Below are positions 16,394-24,815 of a stretch of 64,000 nucleotides of DNA, one piece after another. The translations under genes were made by a program, and so were the position numbers. The stretch lies in NCBI RefSeq assembly GCF_018130825.1, contig NZ_JAFCJS010000004.1, positions 310,001 through 374,000 on the forward strand. Direction: 5' to 3'. The first letter of the stretch is position 1, and the number at the start of each line of letters is the position of its first letter. The notes beneath the pieces are model-generated. The model saw only the letters and a list, made by a program, of their open reading frames with translations. It did not search any database and was not told the origin of the DNA. The DNA comes from Bradyrhizobium liaoningense (GTDB lineage Bacteria > Pseudomonadota > Alphaproteobacteria > Rhizobiales > Xanthobacteraceae).

Positions 16394-19300
16394 CGCCGCA
16401 GCCGCGGTGGCAACCGGATCCGGCTCGGGCTGGAGCGGTGGCGCGACCGGCAGCACCATCGGCCGCAGCAGCTCGGCCATCTGCTTCGCCGGCAGCGGCT
16501 TCGAGATCAGGAAGCCCTGCATCTCGTCGCAGCCGTGGCTGCGCAGGAACGCCTCCTGCTCGGCATTCTCGACACCTTCGGCGACGACGGTCATGCCGAG
16601 CGCCTTGCCCATGCTGATGATCGCCTGCGCGATCGCCTGATCCTCCGAATCCTGCGGCAGGTCGCGCACGAAGGAGCGGTCGATCTTGATCGTGTCGATC
16701 GGGAAGTGCTTCATCAGCGACATCGACGAATAGCCGGTGCCGAAATCGTCGATCGCAAGGCGGATGCCGCGGCTCTGGATGGCGTCGAGCACCTTGAGCG
16801 CACGTCCGACATTGCGCATCATCATGCTCTCGGTGACCTCCAGCTGGAGCAGCACCGGCGACATGCCGGAAGCCGCCAGCGCCTCGTCGACGTCCTGCAA
16901 CAGATGCTCGTCGGCAAACTGCCGCGGCGACAGGTTGACCGCCATCGACAGCGGCAGCAGGCCACGGCGCTGCCAGGCCATGGCCTGCGCGCAGGCCTCG
17001 TTGAGCACCCAGCGGCCGATCGGCACGATCAGCCCGGTTTCCTCCGCGAGCGGAATGAACTGGGCGGGCGAGACGCTGCCGAGATCGGGATGAGTCCAGC
17101 GCAGCAGCGCTTCCACGCCGGTGATCTGGCCGGTCTCCATGTCCACCTTGGGCTGATAGTTCAGCGAGAACTGCTCGCGCTCCAGCGCCCGGCGCAGAGC
17201 GCTTTCCAGCGACAGCCGCTCGATCGACTGGGTCTTCACTTCCTTGGAGAAGAAGCGGTAGCCGTTCTTGCCGTCCTCCTTGGCGAGATACATCGCCATG
17301 TCGGCGTTCTTGGTCAGCGTCTGCGCGTCGGAGCCGTTGGCCGGATAGATCGCGATGCCGATCGAGGCCGTGGTGTGGCACTCGTGACCGGCGAGCTCCA
17401 TGGGCTCGGCGAGCGCCGTGAGCAGCCCGGTCGCGATGCGCTGGACGTCGTCGATCTCGCCGCACTGGTCGAGAATGACCACGAACTCGTCGCCGCCGAG
17501 CCGCGCCACCACGTCGCTGGCCCGCAGCGCGCCGCGCAGGCGATTCGCCACCTCGAGCAGCAGCAGATCGCCGGCCTCGTGCCCCAGCGAATCGTTGATG
17601 ACCTTGAAGCGGTCGAGATCGATGAACAGCACCGCAAAGCGGTGGTCGTGGCGCTGCGCTGTGTCGATTGCTGCGCGCAGCAGCCCGTTGAAGGTCTCGC
17701 GGTTCGGCAGGTCGGTCAGGCTGTCGTGCGAGGCGAGATACTCGATCCGCTCGTCCGCCTGGTTCTTCTCGTCGGCCCGATCGAAATTCTCCATCGCGAA
17801 GGAGACGTTGTCGGCCAGGCGTTGCAGCAGTTCGACGAACTCTTCCGTGAAGGCTTCGGGCTCGGTCGACATGTAGATCATGACGCCGACGGCGCGGTCG
17901 TGCGCGATGAGCGGAAACGCCGCGCCCGACCGCGCGCCGTCGCCGCGCACGATGGCATGGAAGACCCGGACGCGATCGTCGTTGAGATAGTCGTTGCTGA
18001 TGCAGGGCTGGCGCGTGCGGAACGCCGTGCCGCTCATGCCGCGCCCCTCGGGGCGCTCGGGGTCGATGGAAAGACGGACGTTGCGCGTGGTGTCCGCGGA
18101 CGGTCCGGCCGCCGCCACGATCTCGAGCTGATCGCTGCCTTCCGTTGCCAGCGCGATCGTCGTCGAGGTGAATTTCGCGCCATTCGACGCGGCGAGGCAG
18201 ACGAGGTCGAACAGCTCGGCGCGCGACTTGGCCCGCATGATCGCCTCGTTGGTGGCGCTCAGCGCCGCGAACATGCGCGTCAGACGTTCCTTCTGCGCCT
18301 CGGTCCGGGCCTTTTCCTCGGCGCGATCGAAATTGTCGAGCGCGAACGAGACGTTCTCGGCAAGCCGCCCCAGCAGCTGGATGAGATCCTGGGTGAAGGC
18401 GCCCTCGTCCGGCGAGAGGAACAGCAACACGCCGACGGCCTCGCCGCCGTTGCTGAGCAACGGGAAGCAGGCACCCGATTTCGTCCCTTGCGTGCGTGCG
18501 ATCCGGTGCCAGTGCGCGGTGCGGATGTCGGTGAGAAGATCGTTGGCGATGCAGGGCGTGCGCGTACGGAAGGAGGTGCCGGTGAGCCCGCGTCCCTCCG
18601 GGTCATCGGCCGAGGTCGAGAAGCGCCATTCCTTGACGAGGCCGCAGCTCTCGCCCTTGGTCATGGCAATGTCGAGATAGTGTCTCGTTGCATCCACCAT
18701 GGCGATGGTCGCGGAGGAGAAGGTACCGCCGAGCACCGCCGCCTCGCAGACCACCTCGAACAATTCGGCGCGGGTCTTCACCCGCATGATCGCCTCGTTG
18801 GTCGCGCTCAGCGCCTCGAGCATGCCCCTGAGGCGATTGCGCTGCATCTCGGCCTTGGCCTTCGCCTCGGCACGGTCGAAATTCTCCAGCGCAAAGGAGA
18901 CGTTGGCCTGGAGCTTGCACAGCAGCTCGACGAGTTCGGGCGTGAAGGTGCCGCACTCCGGGGAGTTGAACAGGAATACGCCCTCGACCCGGTCGCCGTT
19001 GAACAGCGGCAGCGCCGCGGAGGCCGCGATGCCGTTGCGGCGGGCGCTGGCCTGCCAGGGCACGATGCGGTCGTCGGCGAGCACGTCGTTGCTGACGGCA
19101 GGCTGGCGCGTGCGGAACGCGGTGCCGGTCAGCCCGCGTCCTTCCGCCACCTGCTCGGAGATCGAGAACTTGAAGTTGCGAACCTGGTCGGCATTCGGTC
19201 CGTAGCTCGCGACCACGCGCAGCAGCTCGGCGCGCTGGTCGACCAGCGCGATGCTGGCCGAGGTGAACTTGGCGCCTTTGGCCGTCGCCTCGCAGACGAG

Positions 19301-20482
19301 GTCGAACAGCTCGGAGCGCGACCGCGCGCGCAGGATCGCTTCGTTGGTGGCGCTGAGCGCCGCATACATGCGCGCCAGGCGCTCTTCCTCCGCCGCGATC
19401 CTGGCCTTCTCGGCCTCCCGGCCGAAATTCTCGATCGCGAACGAGACGTTCTCGGCCATGCGCAGCAGCAGCGCGACGATCTCCTCGTCCTTGGCCCAGG
19501 AGCGGCTGATGAAGAACAGGAGCACGCCGACGCTTTCGCCGCGCTTGATCAGCGGCGCGACCACGCAGGCGGCGACGCCGGTGTTGACGTTGGCCTGCTC
19601 CCACGGCGAGCCCTTGGTGCGGCTGGCGAGATCGTCCTCGACGATGGCTTTCTGCGTCCGGAACACCTCGCCGGAGATGCCCTTGCCGTAGGGATTTTCC
19701 GGGTCGACCGAGTAGCGCGCCTGGGTCACGAGCTCGAGGTTCTGCCCGGTGGCCGCGACAGGCTTCATCCAGTGCGAATCCGCTTCGCGGAGCAGCACGA
19801 TGGTCGCCAGCGACTTGCCGCTGTGCACGGAGGCGTCGCAGACGAGCTGGTACAGCTCCTGCTCGGTCTTGGCCCGCAGGATCGCTTCGTTGGTGGCGCT
19901 GATGGCGCCGAACATGCGGTTGAGCCGGCGTGTCGCCCGTTCGCTGGTCTGCCGCGCGGTCTCGCGCGCGAAATTGTCCAGCGCGTAGGAGATGTTCGCC
20001 GACATGCGCTCGAACAGCGATACCATCTGGTCATTCAGCGAATTGGCTTCGCTCCGCGTCACGTACAGCACGCCGACGCTCTTGCCGTTGCAGAGCAGCG
20101 GCAACGCCGCCGCCGCGCCGATATGCGCCTTGGTGGCTCCCTCACGCCACGCCAGCGAGCGCGGATCGTTCAGATAGTCGTTGCTGACGCACAGCTTCTG
20201 ATCGCGAAATGCCTCGCCGCCGACGCCCGATCCTTCCGGCGTGCCGGCGTCCGTCGTGATCTCGATCGAGCGCAGCCGCGGGATATCGTCGCCACAGCCG
20301 GCCGCAAAGCGCAGCCGCCGGCCATCCGGGCCCACCAGGAACACGGCCACGGCCAAAAAGTCCCCGCTCGAAAATCCGGCGTCGCAGACCTTCTGGTACA
20401 GCTCGTCCGGCGATCTCGCGTAGAGGATCGCTTCATTGATGGCGCTCAGCGCCGCAAAGGTGCGCGCGAGTGTCGTCGGCAC
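16367..20482 (-). CDS. Five-GAF diguanylate cyclase/phosphodiesterase (GGDEF-EAL)
   Basis: A 1371-residue soluble c-di-GMP protein. Five GAF units repeat with a period of about 182 residues (starting near 5, 187, 366, 549 and 731), each opening with a variant of ALSATNEAILRAKT and containing a GTAFRTRQP-like segment. The GGDEF domain (about 915-1085) has an intact RLGGDEF at 996-1000 and an inhibitory I-site RASD five residues upstream. The EAL domain (about 1100-1350) has EALLRW (E1124), NLSPRQF, LEVTESMMM, IDDFGTGYSS, KIDRSF and EGVEN, so all catalytic residues are present. There are no membrane segments. It is probably a bifunctional enzyme tuned by small ligands or redox. No partner gene is adjacent. 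Confidence 0.96.
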   Translation of the reverse strand: MPTTLARTFAALSAINEAILYARSPDELYQKVCDAGFSSGDFLAVAVFLVGPDGRRLRFAAGCGDDIPRLRSIEITTDAGTPEGSGVGGEAFRDQKLCVSNDYLNDPRSLAWREGATKAHIGAAAALPLLCNGKSVGVLYVTRSEANSLNDQMVSLFERMSANISYALDNFARETARQTSERATRRLNRMFGAISATNEAILRAKTEQELYQLVCDASVHSGKSLATIVLLREADSHWMKPVAATGQNLELVTQARYSVDPENPYGKGISGEVFRTQKAIVEDDLASRTKGSPWEQANVNTGVAACVVAPLIKRGESVGVLLFFISRSWAKDEEIVALLLRMAENVSFAIENFGREAEKARIAAEEERLARMYAALSATNEAILRARSRSELFDLVCEATAKGAKFTSASIALVDQRAELLRVVASYGPNADQVRNFKFSISEQVAEGRGLTGTAFRTRQPAVSNDVLADDRIVPWQASARRNGIAASAALPLFNGDRVEGVFLFNSPECGTFTPELVELLCKLQANVSFALENFDRAEAKAKAEMQRNRLRGMLEALSATNEAIMRVKTRAELFEVVCEAAVLGGTFSSATIAMVDATRHYLDIAMTKGESCGLVKEWRFSTSADDPEGRGLTGTSFRTRTPCIANDLLTDIRTAHWHRIARTQGTKSGACFPLLSNGGEAVGVLLFLSPDEGAFTQDLIQLLGRLAENVSFALDNFDRAEEKARTEAQKERLTRMFAALSATNEAIMRAKSRAELFDLVCLAASNGAKFTSTTIALATEGSDQLEIVAAAGPSADTTRNVRLSIDPERPEGRGMSGTAFRTRQPCISNDYLNDDRVRVFHAIVRGDGARSGAAFPLIAHDRAVGVMIYMSTEPEAFTEEFVELLQRLADNVSFAMENFDRADEKNQADERIEYLASHDSLTDLPNRETFNGLLRAAIDTAQRHDHRFAVLFIDLDRFKVINDSLGHEAGDLLLLEVANRLRGALRASDVVARLGGDEFVVILDQCGEIDDVQRIATGLLTALAEPMELAGHECHTTASIGIAIYPANGSDAQTLTKNADMAMYLAKEDGKNGYRFFSKEVKTQSIERLSLESALRRALEREQFSLNYQPKVDMETGQITGVEALLRWTHPDLGSVSPAQFIPLAEETGLIVPIGRWVLNEACAQAMAWQRRGLLPLSMAVNLSPRQFADEHLLQDVDEALAASGMSPVLLQLEVTESMMMRNVGRALKVLDAIQSRGIRLAIDDFGTGYSSMSLMKHFPIDTIKIDRSFVRDLPQDSEDQAIAQAIISMGKALGMTVVAEGVENAEQEAFLRSHGCDEMQGFLISKPLPAKQMAELLRPMVLPVAPPLQPEPDPVATAAAALRLKRAVV

Positions 20483-20777
20483 GATCTCAGCTCCCGGGCA
20501 TTTCTGCCTATTTCTCCCGGTGCCTTTATGAACGGCGATCGCCTAAGTGGTCGTTATTCCGCCGGGCAAACCGTCGATCAAAGTGAACGAGCTGCGAACG
20601 GCCTCCGCAAAACTGTCGGGAATACCGCCGCACGGGACGAAGCTTCGACGAAAGGCGTGTTCCGTTTACGAATTTGCAGCCCTGTATTGGTTTACGGGAG
20701 ATTGATATCGCGGCTCTGCTTTGAGACGATGGCCCCCAACAAGCAGCCTGTTAAGGGCACCAAGCCGGGGAAACGCC

Positions 20778-21830
20778 ATGCCGCTCGTCAGGGCCGACCG
20801 CCTCACGCGCATCAGCGCCGCGCTGCTCCAGGCGGCCGGGGCTTCCGAGGAGGAAGCCGACGCCGTCGCGACCGGCTGCGTCAACGCCAATCTCGCCGGC
20901 CACGACTCCCACGGCGTGATCGCCGTTCCCACCTATATCGACCGCATCAAGGCAGGGCACATCGTTCCCGGCGCGAAATGGACCATCGTCCAGGAATCGC
21001 CGACCACGACCGTGATCGACGGCCATTGGGGGTTCGGCTTCCACGTCAACGCCAAGGCGATGGCGCTGACGATCGAGAAGGCGAAGACGGCGAACGTCGC
21101 CGCCTGCACCGTGTTCCGGCAGAGCCATGTCGGCCGCCTCGCCGCCTATCCCTTGATGGCGATGCGCGAAGGCATGATCGGGATTGCGACGGCGGATTCC
21201 GGCCGCTCGCCGAAGCACGTGGCACCGTTCGGCGGCAAGGAGGCGAGGCTCGGCACCAACCCGATCTCGATCGCGGTGCCGTCCGACCTCGATGCGCCGT
21301 TCTATCTGGACATGGCGACCTCGGCGGTCGCTGCCGGCAAGATCCAGCTCGCGGTCGCGCGAGGCGAGGAAATTCCCACCGGCTGGATCATCGACGCCGA
21401 AGGACGGCACACCACCGATCCGACCCAATATCGCAAGGGCGGCGCGCTGCTGCCGCTCGGCGGCACCGAGGGCTACAAGGGTAGCGGCCTCGCCGCCATG
21501 GTCGAGGTGCTGTGCGGCCTGCTCACCGGTCTCGGTTTCGGCGTCGAGCCCACGGGGCGGCACAATGACGGCTGCTTCATGGCCGTGTTCAACGTCGCAG
21601 CGTTCCGCCCGCTCGAGGAGTTCAAGCGCGAAGTCGCCGAGTTCGCATGCTATCTGAAGTCGACCCCGCCGTCCGAGGGCAGCGCAGGCGTCTACTATCC
21701 CGGCGAGATCGAGGGCGTGCGCGAGCAGCAGCGCCTGCGCGACGGTATCGTGGTCGAGGATGCGACCTGGGACAAGCTGCGCACACTGGCGCGCGAGTAC
21801 CGGCTCGACACCGTCCTTTGCCTCGCCTGA
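20778..21830 (+). CDS. Ldh2/YlbC-family malate/L-lactate-type dehydrogenase
   Basis: A 350-residue NAD(P)-dependent 2-hydroxyacid dehydrogenase of the malate/L-sulfolactate/ureidoglycolate family. It shows GHDSHGVIAVPTYIDRIKAG, the catalytic-site strand VFRQSHVGRLAAYP, and the family core FGGKEARLGTNPISIAVPS and YKGSGLAAMVEVL. The ATG at 20778 follows GGGGA. It is the first of three tightly spaced genes with an LLM monooxygenase and an FAH-fold hydrolase, suggesting breakdown of an organic acid released by oxidative cleavage. The substrate is unknown. Confidence 0.9.
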   Translation: MPLVRADRLTRISAALLQAAGASEEEADAVATGCVNANLAGHDSHGVIAVPTYIDRIKAGHIVPGAKWTIVQESPTTTVIDGHWGFGFHVNAKAMALTIEKAKTANVAACTVFRQSHVGRLAAYPLMAMREGMIGIATADSGRSPKHVAPFGGKEARLGTNPISIAVPSDLDAPFYLDMATSAVAAGKIQLAVARGEEIPTGWIIDAEGRHTTDPTQYRKGGALLPLGGTEGYKGSGLAAMVEVLCGLLTGLGFGVEPTGRHNDGCFMAVFNVAAFRPLEEFKREVAEFACYLKSTPPSEGSAGVYYPGEIEGVREQQRLRDGIVVEDATWDKLRTLAREYRLDTVLCLA

Positions 21831-21851
21831 CGCTATCAGGAGAACAGCAGC

Positions 21852-23219
21852 ATGAATCGGCAGATGGTATTGGTCGGCTTCCTCCAGGCGCAAAACTGCA
21901 CCAACTTGCCGAGCTCCTGGCGGCATCCGGACTCGCGCGACGACTCCATGTCCGCGGATTACTATCAGGAGATCGCAAAAATCCTCGAAGCCGGCAAGTT
22001 TCACATGGCCTTCTTTGACGATCGCCTGGCGATGCCGGACCGCTATGGCAACGACCACGCCCACACCGTCGAATACGGCATCCGCTGCGTGAAGATGGAC
22101 CCGCTGATCGTGCTGACGACGATGGGCATGGTCACCGAGAGACTCGGCCTCGGCGCAACCTGCTCGACCACCTACTACGAGCCCTTCGACGTCGCCCGCC
22201 GCTTCGCGACGCTCGACCTGATGTCGGGCGGGCGCGCGGGGTGGAACGTCGTGACCTCGCTCAACGACGGCGAGGCGCTCAACATGGGACGCGACTCCCA
22301 TCCCGAACATGATTCCCGCTACGACAAGGCCGACGAGTTCATGGAGGTCGTGCTCGGCCATTGGGACACCTGGGAGGACGGCGCGATCATCATGGACAAG
22401 ACAAGCGGCCGCTTTGCCGATCCCAGCAAGGTGAAGCGGCTCGATCACAAGGGGCAGGCGTTCAAGTCGCGCGGGCCGTTCACCGTGCCGCGGTCGCAAC
22501 AGGGCCATCCCGTGATCATCCAGGCCGGCGCCTCCGGCCGCGGCCAGCGCTTTGCCGGCCGCTGGGGCGAGGTGATCTTCACCGCCGCGCGCAACCTCGC
22601 CGCCGCCAAGGAAGGCTATGCTTCCGTGCGCAATGAGGCCGCCAAGGCTGGCCGCGATCCCGACCAGATGTTTCTCTGCAATCTGACGACGCCGGTCTGC
22701 GCTGCGACCAAGGCGGAGGCCGAGGACAAGATGGCACTGATCAACAAGCTGCCGCTGCAGATCGACGCGCTGTCGCTACTCGCCGAAGCGCTCAACTACG
22801 ACTTCGCCTCCAAGGATCTCGACGAGCCCCTGACGACGGAGGACTTGAAAAGTATGCAAGGCATTCTGGGCATTCGCGACGGCGTGCTGAAGAATTCAGG
22901 CAAGAGCAACCCGAGTGCGCGCGACTTCGTCACCTTCTCCGGCCGCGGCCAGGTGCAGGACGCCATGGTCGGCGGGCCCAAGGAGATCGCCGACAAGCTG
23001 GAGGAAATGTTCGTCGAGCGCGGCTGCGACGGCTTCGTCATCGCCGCAACCTATGTGCCCGGGTCCTATGCCGACTTCGTGCAACACGTCGTGCCGGAAT
23101 TGCAGCGTCGCGGCCTGTTCCAGAAGGACTATCGCGGCAAGACGCTGCGCGAAAATCTCGGGCTGAAGCGGCCGGCCGCCGGGGCCTGGAAGGTGCAGCC
23201 GCGCGATGCCGCGGAATAA
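21852..23219 (+). CDS. LLM-class flavin-dependent monooxygenase (NtaA/SnaA/DmoA type)
   Basis: A 455-residue bacterial luciferase-fold enzyme of the FMNH2-dependent monooxygenase group. Family markers are FHMAFFDDRLAMPD, LGATCSTTYYEPFDVARRFATLDLMSGGRAGWNVVTS, YDKADEFMEVV and VIIQAGASGRGQRFAGRW. Relatives oxidise nitrilotriacetate, dimethylsulfide or dibenzothiophene sulfone with reduced flavin from a partner reductase. No flavin reductase gene is nearby. It starts 21 bp after the Ldh2-type gene and ends 15 bp before the hydrolase gene, so the three form an operon. Confidence 0.94.
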   Translation: MNRQMVLVGFLQAQNCTNLPSSWRHPDSRDDSMSADYYQEIAKILEAGKFHMAFFDDRLAMPDRYGNDHAHTVEYGIRCVKMDPLIVLTTMGMVTERLGLGATCSTTYYEPFDVARRFATLDLMSGGRAGWNVVTSLNDGEALNMGRDSHPEHDSRYDKADEFMEVVLGHWDTWEDGAIIMDKTSGRFADPSKVKRLDHKGQAFKSRGPFTVPRSQQGHPVIIQAGASGRGQRFAGRWGEVIFTAARNLAAAKEGYASVRNEAAKAGRDPDQMFLCNLTTPVCAATKAEAEDKMALINKLPLQIDALSLLAEALNYDFASKDLDEPLTTEDLKSMQGILGIRDGVLKNSGKSNPSARDFVTFSGRGQVQDAMVGGPKEIADKLEEMFVERGCDGFVIAATYVPGSYADFVQHVVPELQRRGLFQKDYRGKTLRENLGLKRPAAGAWKVQPRDAAE

Positions 23220-23234
23220 CGACGAGGACACATT

Positions 23235-24020
23235 ATGCGCTGGCTGAAATTCACCACCGCGGGCAAGACCTCCTGGGGGATCGTTGAGGGCGATCAGGTC
23301 ATCGCGATCGACGGCGATCCCTTTGGCGAATGGCAACGCAGCTCGCGCACGCATCCGCTTGGCGAGGTCAAGATCGAGCTGCCGCTGATCCCGCGCACCT
23401 TCTATTGTGTCGGCCTGAATTACCTCAAGCACCTGAAGGAAGCCGCCGACAAGCGCGGCGAGGTGCCGGCCGTGCCCGACCGTCCCGAGATCGGCTATCG
23501 CGCGCAGAACGCGCTGATCGCGCATGACGAGGAGGTCGTGATCCCGTCCCTGGCGACGGACAAGATTCACTATGAAGGCGAGCTCGTCGTCGTCATCGGC
23601 AAGAAGGTGAAGCATCTCACCAAAGAAAACGCGATGGATTGCGTGTTCGGCTACACCATCGGCAACGACGTCAGCGAACGCAGCTGGCAGAAGGCAGATC
23701 GCAGCCTGTGGCGCTCGAAAAACGCCGACACCTTCAAGCCGATGGGCCCGTGGATCGAGACCGAGGCGAATCTTGCCAGGATGGAGACCATCGTCCGGGT
23801 CAACGGCAAGGAGACCAACCGCTTCTACACCAACGACATGATCTTCGGCGTGGTGCCGTTCCTGGTCGAGTTGACCAAATATTTCACGCTATGGCCCGGC
23901 GACGTGATCTGGATGGGCACCGACGGTGCCTCGCCGGATATCAAGCACGGCGATGTCGTGGAGATCGACATCACCGGTGTCGGCACGTTGCGGAACAGGT
24001 TCGTGCGGGAGCAGCGGTGA
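23235..24020 (+). CDS. Fumarylacetoacetate hydrolase-family protein
   Basis: A 261-residue FAH-fold enzyme. The core includes RTFYCVGLNYLKHLKE, the metal-site strand IHYEGELVVVIGKKV (Glu ligands), FGYTIGNDVSERSWQ, and the C-terminal GDVIWMGTDGASPDIKHGDVVEIDI. FAH-family proteins hydrolyse or decarboxylate beta-diketo acids in aromatic degradation and need Mg2+. It is the last gene of the operon, followed 10 bp later by a palindromic repeat that may act as the transcript end. Confidence 0.94.
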   Translation: MRWLKFTTAGKTSWGIVEGDQVIAIDGDPFGEWQRSSRTHPLGEVKIELPLIPRTFYCVGLNYLKHLKEAADKRGEVPAVPDRPEIGYRAQNALIAHDEEVVIPSLATDKIHYEGELVVVIGKKVKHLTKENAMDCVFGYTIGNDVSERSWQKADRSLWRSKNADTFKPMGPWIETEANLARMETIVRVNGKETNRFYTNDMIFGVVPFLVELTKYFTLWPGDVIWMGTDGASPDIKHGDVVEIDITGVGTLRNRFVREQR

Positions 24021-24030
24021 CAAAAGTGCC

Positions 24031-24172
24031 GTAGGGTGGGCAAAGCGTAGCGTGCCCACCAACCTTCGCAGATCGAGCGAGATGGTGGACACGGCGCAAG
24101 AGCGCCTTTGCCCACCATCTTTCCGACGTCGTGAAAGAAATCGTGGGCACGCTTCGCTTTGCCCACCCTACG
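24031..24172. repeat. Palindromic intergenic repeat, family A copy 1
   Basis: A 142-bp element with perfect 18-bp terminal inverted repeats (CGTAGGGTGGGCAAAGCG and its complement). Inside it the words GTGCCCACC and GTGGGCACG pair again, so the RNA can fold into a long branched hairpin. Similar elements lie at 29769-29887 and 34545-34639. It fills the gap between convergent genes. Confidence 0.9.
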
Positions 24173-24205
24173 AGAGCGGTGCGAGCACACGGCACTTCCC
24201 GTGCC

Positions 24206-24661
24206 TCAAAACGGCAGCGCCACGCTCGTCTTGATCTCCTTCAGCACCACGTTGCTGCGGACGTAGCGGATGCCGGGAATGCGGAACATGAACTCGTCGA
24301 GGAAGCGGTTGTAGGCCGCCATGTCCTGCACCACGACGCGCAAATGATAGTCGGCATCGCCCGTGGTCGCGAAACACTCCAGCACCTCGCGGCGCGTCGT
24401 GACCCTGGCCACGAATTCGTCGACGAACTTCGCATCGTGCCGCTCCAGCGAGACGTGGAGGATGGCCGACATCGTAAATCCCGCCTGCTCGCGCGCGACC
24501 AGCGCCGCGTAGCCCTGGATGACACCGCTCTCCTCCAGCGCCCGCACCCGGCGCCAGCAGGCCGAGGTGGACATGCCGACCTCGTCTGCGAGTTGCTGGT
24601 TGGTGGCGCGGCCGTCCTTCTGGAGGTGGGCGAGAATCCGCGTGTCCTGCTCTTCGATCAT
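24206..24661 (-). CDS. Lrp/AsnC-family transcriptional regulator
   Basis: A 151-residue Lrp protein beginning MIEEQDTRILAHLQKDGRATNQQLADEVGMSTSACWRRVRALEESGVIQGY, with the helix-turn-helix at about residues 20-45. The RAM domain is ILHVSLERHDAKFVDEF ... DYHLRVVVQDMAAYNRFL. It is divergent from the indolepyruvate:ferredoxin oxidoreductase gene. Lrp proteins in this position commonly sense amino acids and control the adjacent catabolic gene, so that is the likely role here. Confidence 0.94.
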   Translation of the reverse strand: MIEEQDTRILAHLQKDGRATNQQLADEVGMSTSACWRRVRALEESGVIQGYAALVAREQAGFTMSAILHVSLERHDAKFVDEFVARVTTRREVLECFATTGDADYHLRVVVQDMAAYNRFLDEFMFRIPGIRYVRSNVVLKEIKTSVALPF

Positions 24662-24745
24662 GGAAGCCTCCCAAGTCGGGAACCTCTACCAGATTTGATC
24701 GTCTCGCGCAAAATTCTACCGAATTCGTGATCCTCACGGGATAAA

Positions 24746-24758
24746 TAGGTAAGACCTA
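24746..24758. promoter_or_regulatory. Candidate Lrp operator
   Basis: TAGGT-aag-ACCTA is a perfect dyad in the AT-richer gap between the Lrp gene and the oxidoreductase gene. Related CTACC words occur at 24686-24690 and 24716-24720, which fits cooperative binding by an Lrp octamer. Binding is inferred. Confidence 0.4.
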
Positions 24759-24815
24759 CCAGCCTCACAGGCATAACCTTCCATCATTAGGGCAGGATGC
24801 CGCGCGAGGTCCGCC

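Noticed and set aside
16535..21484. Open frame of 1649 codons on the plus strand
   Set aside because: It lies antisense to the GAF-GGDEF-EAL gene. Such long shadow frames arise from GC-rich third positions; its product is His/Arg/Ala-rich with no domain, while the minus strand encodes a complete recognisable protein.
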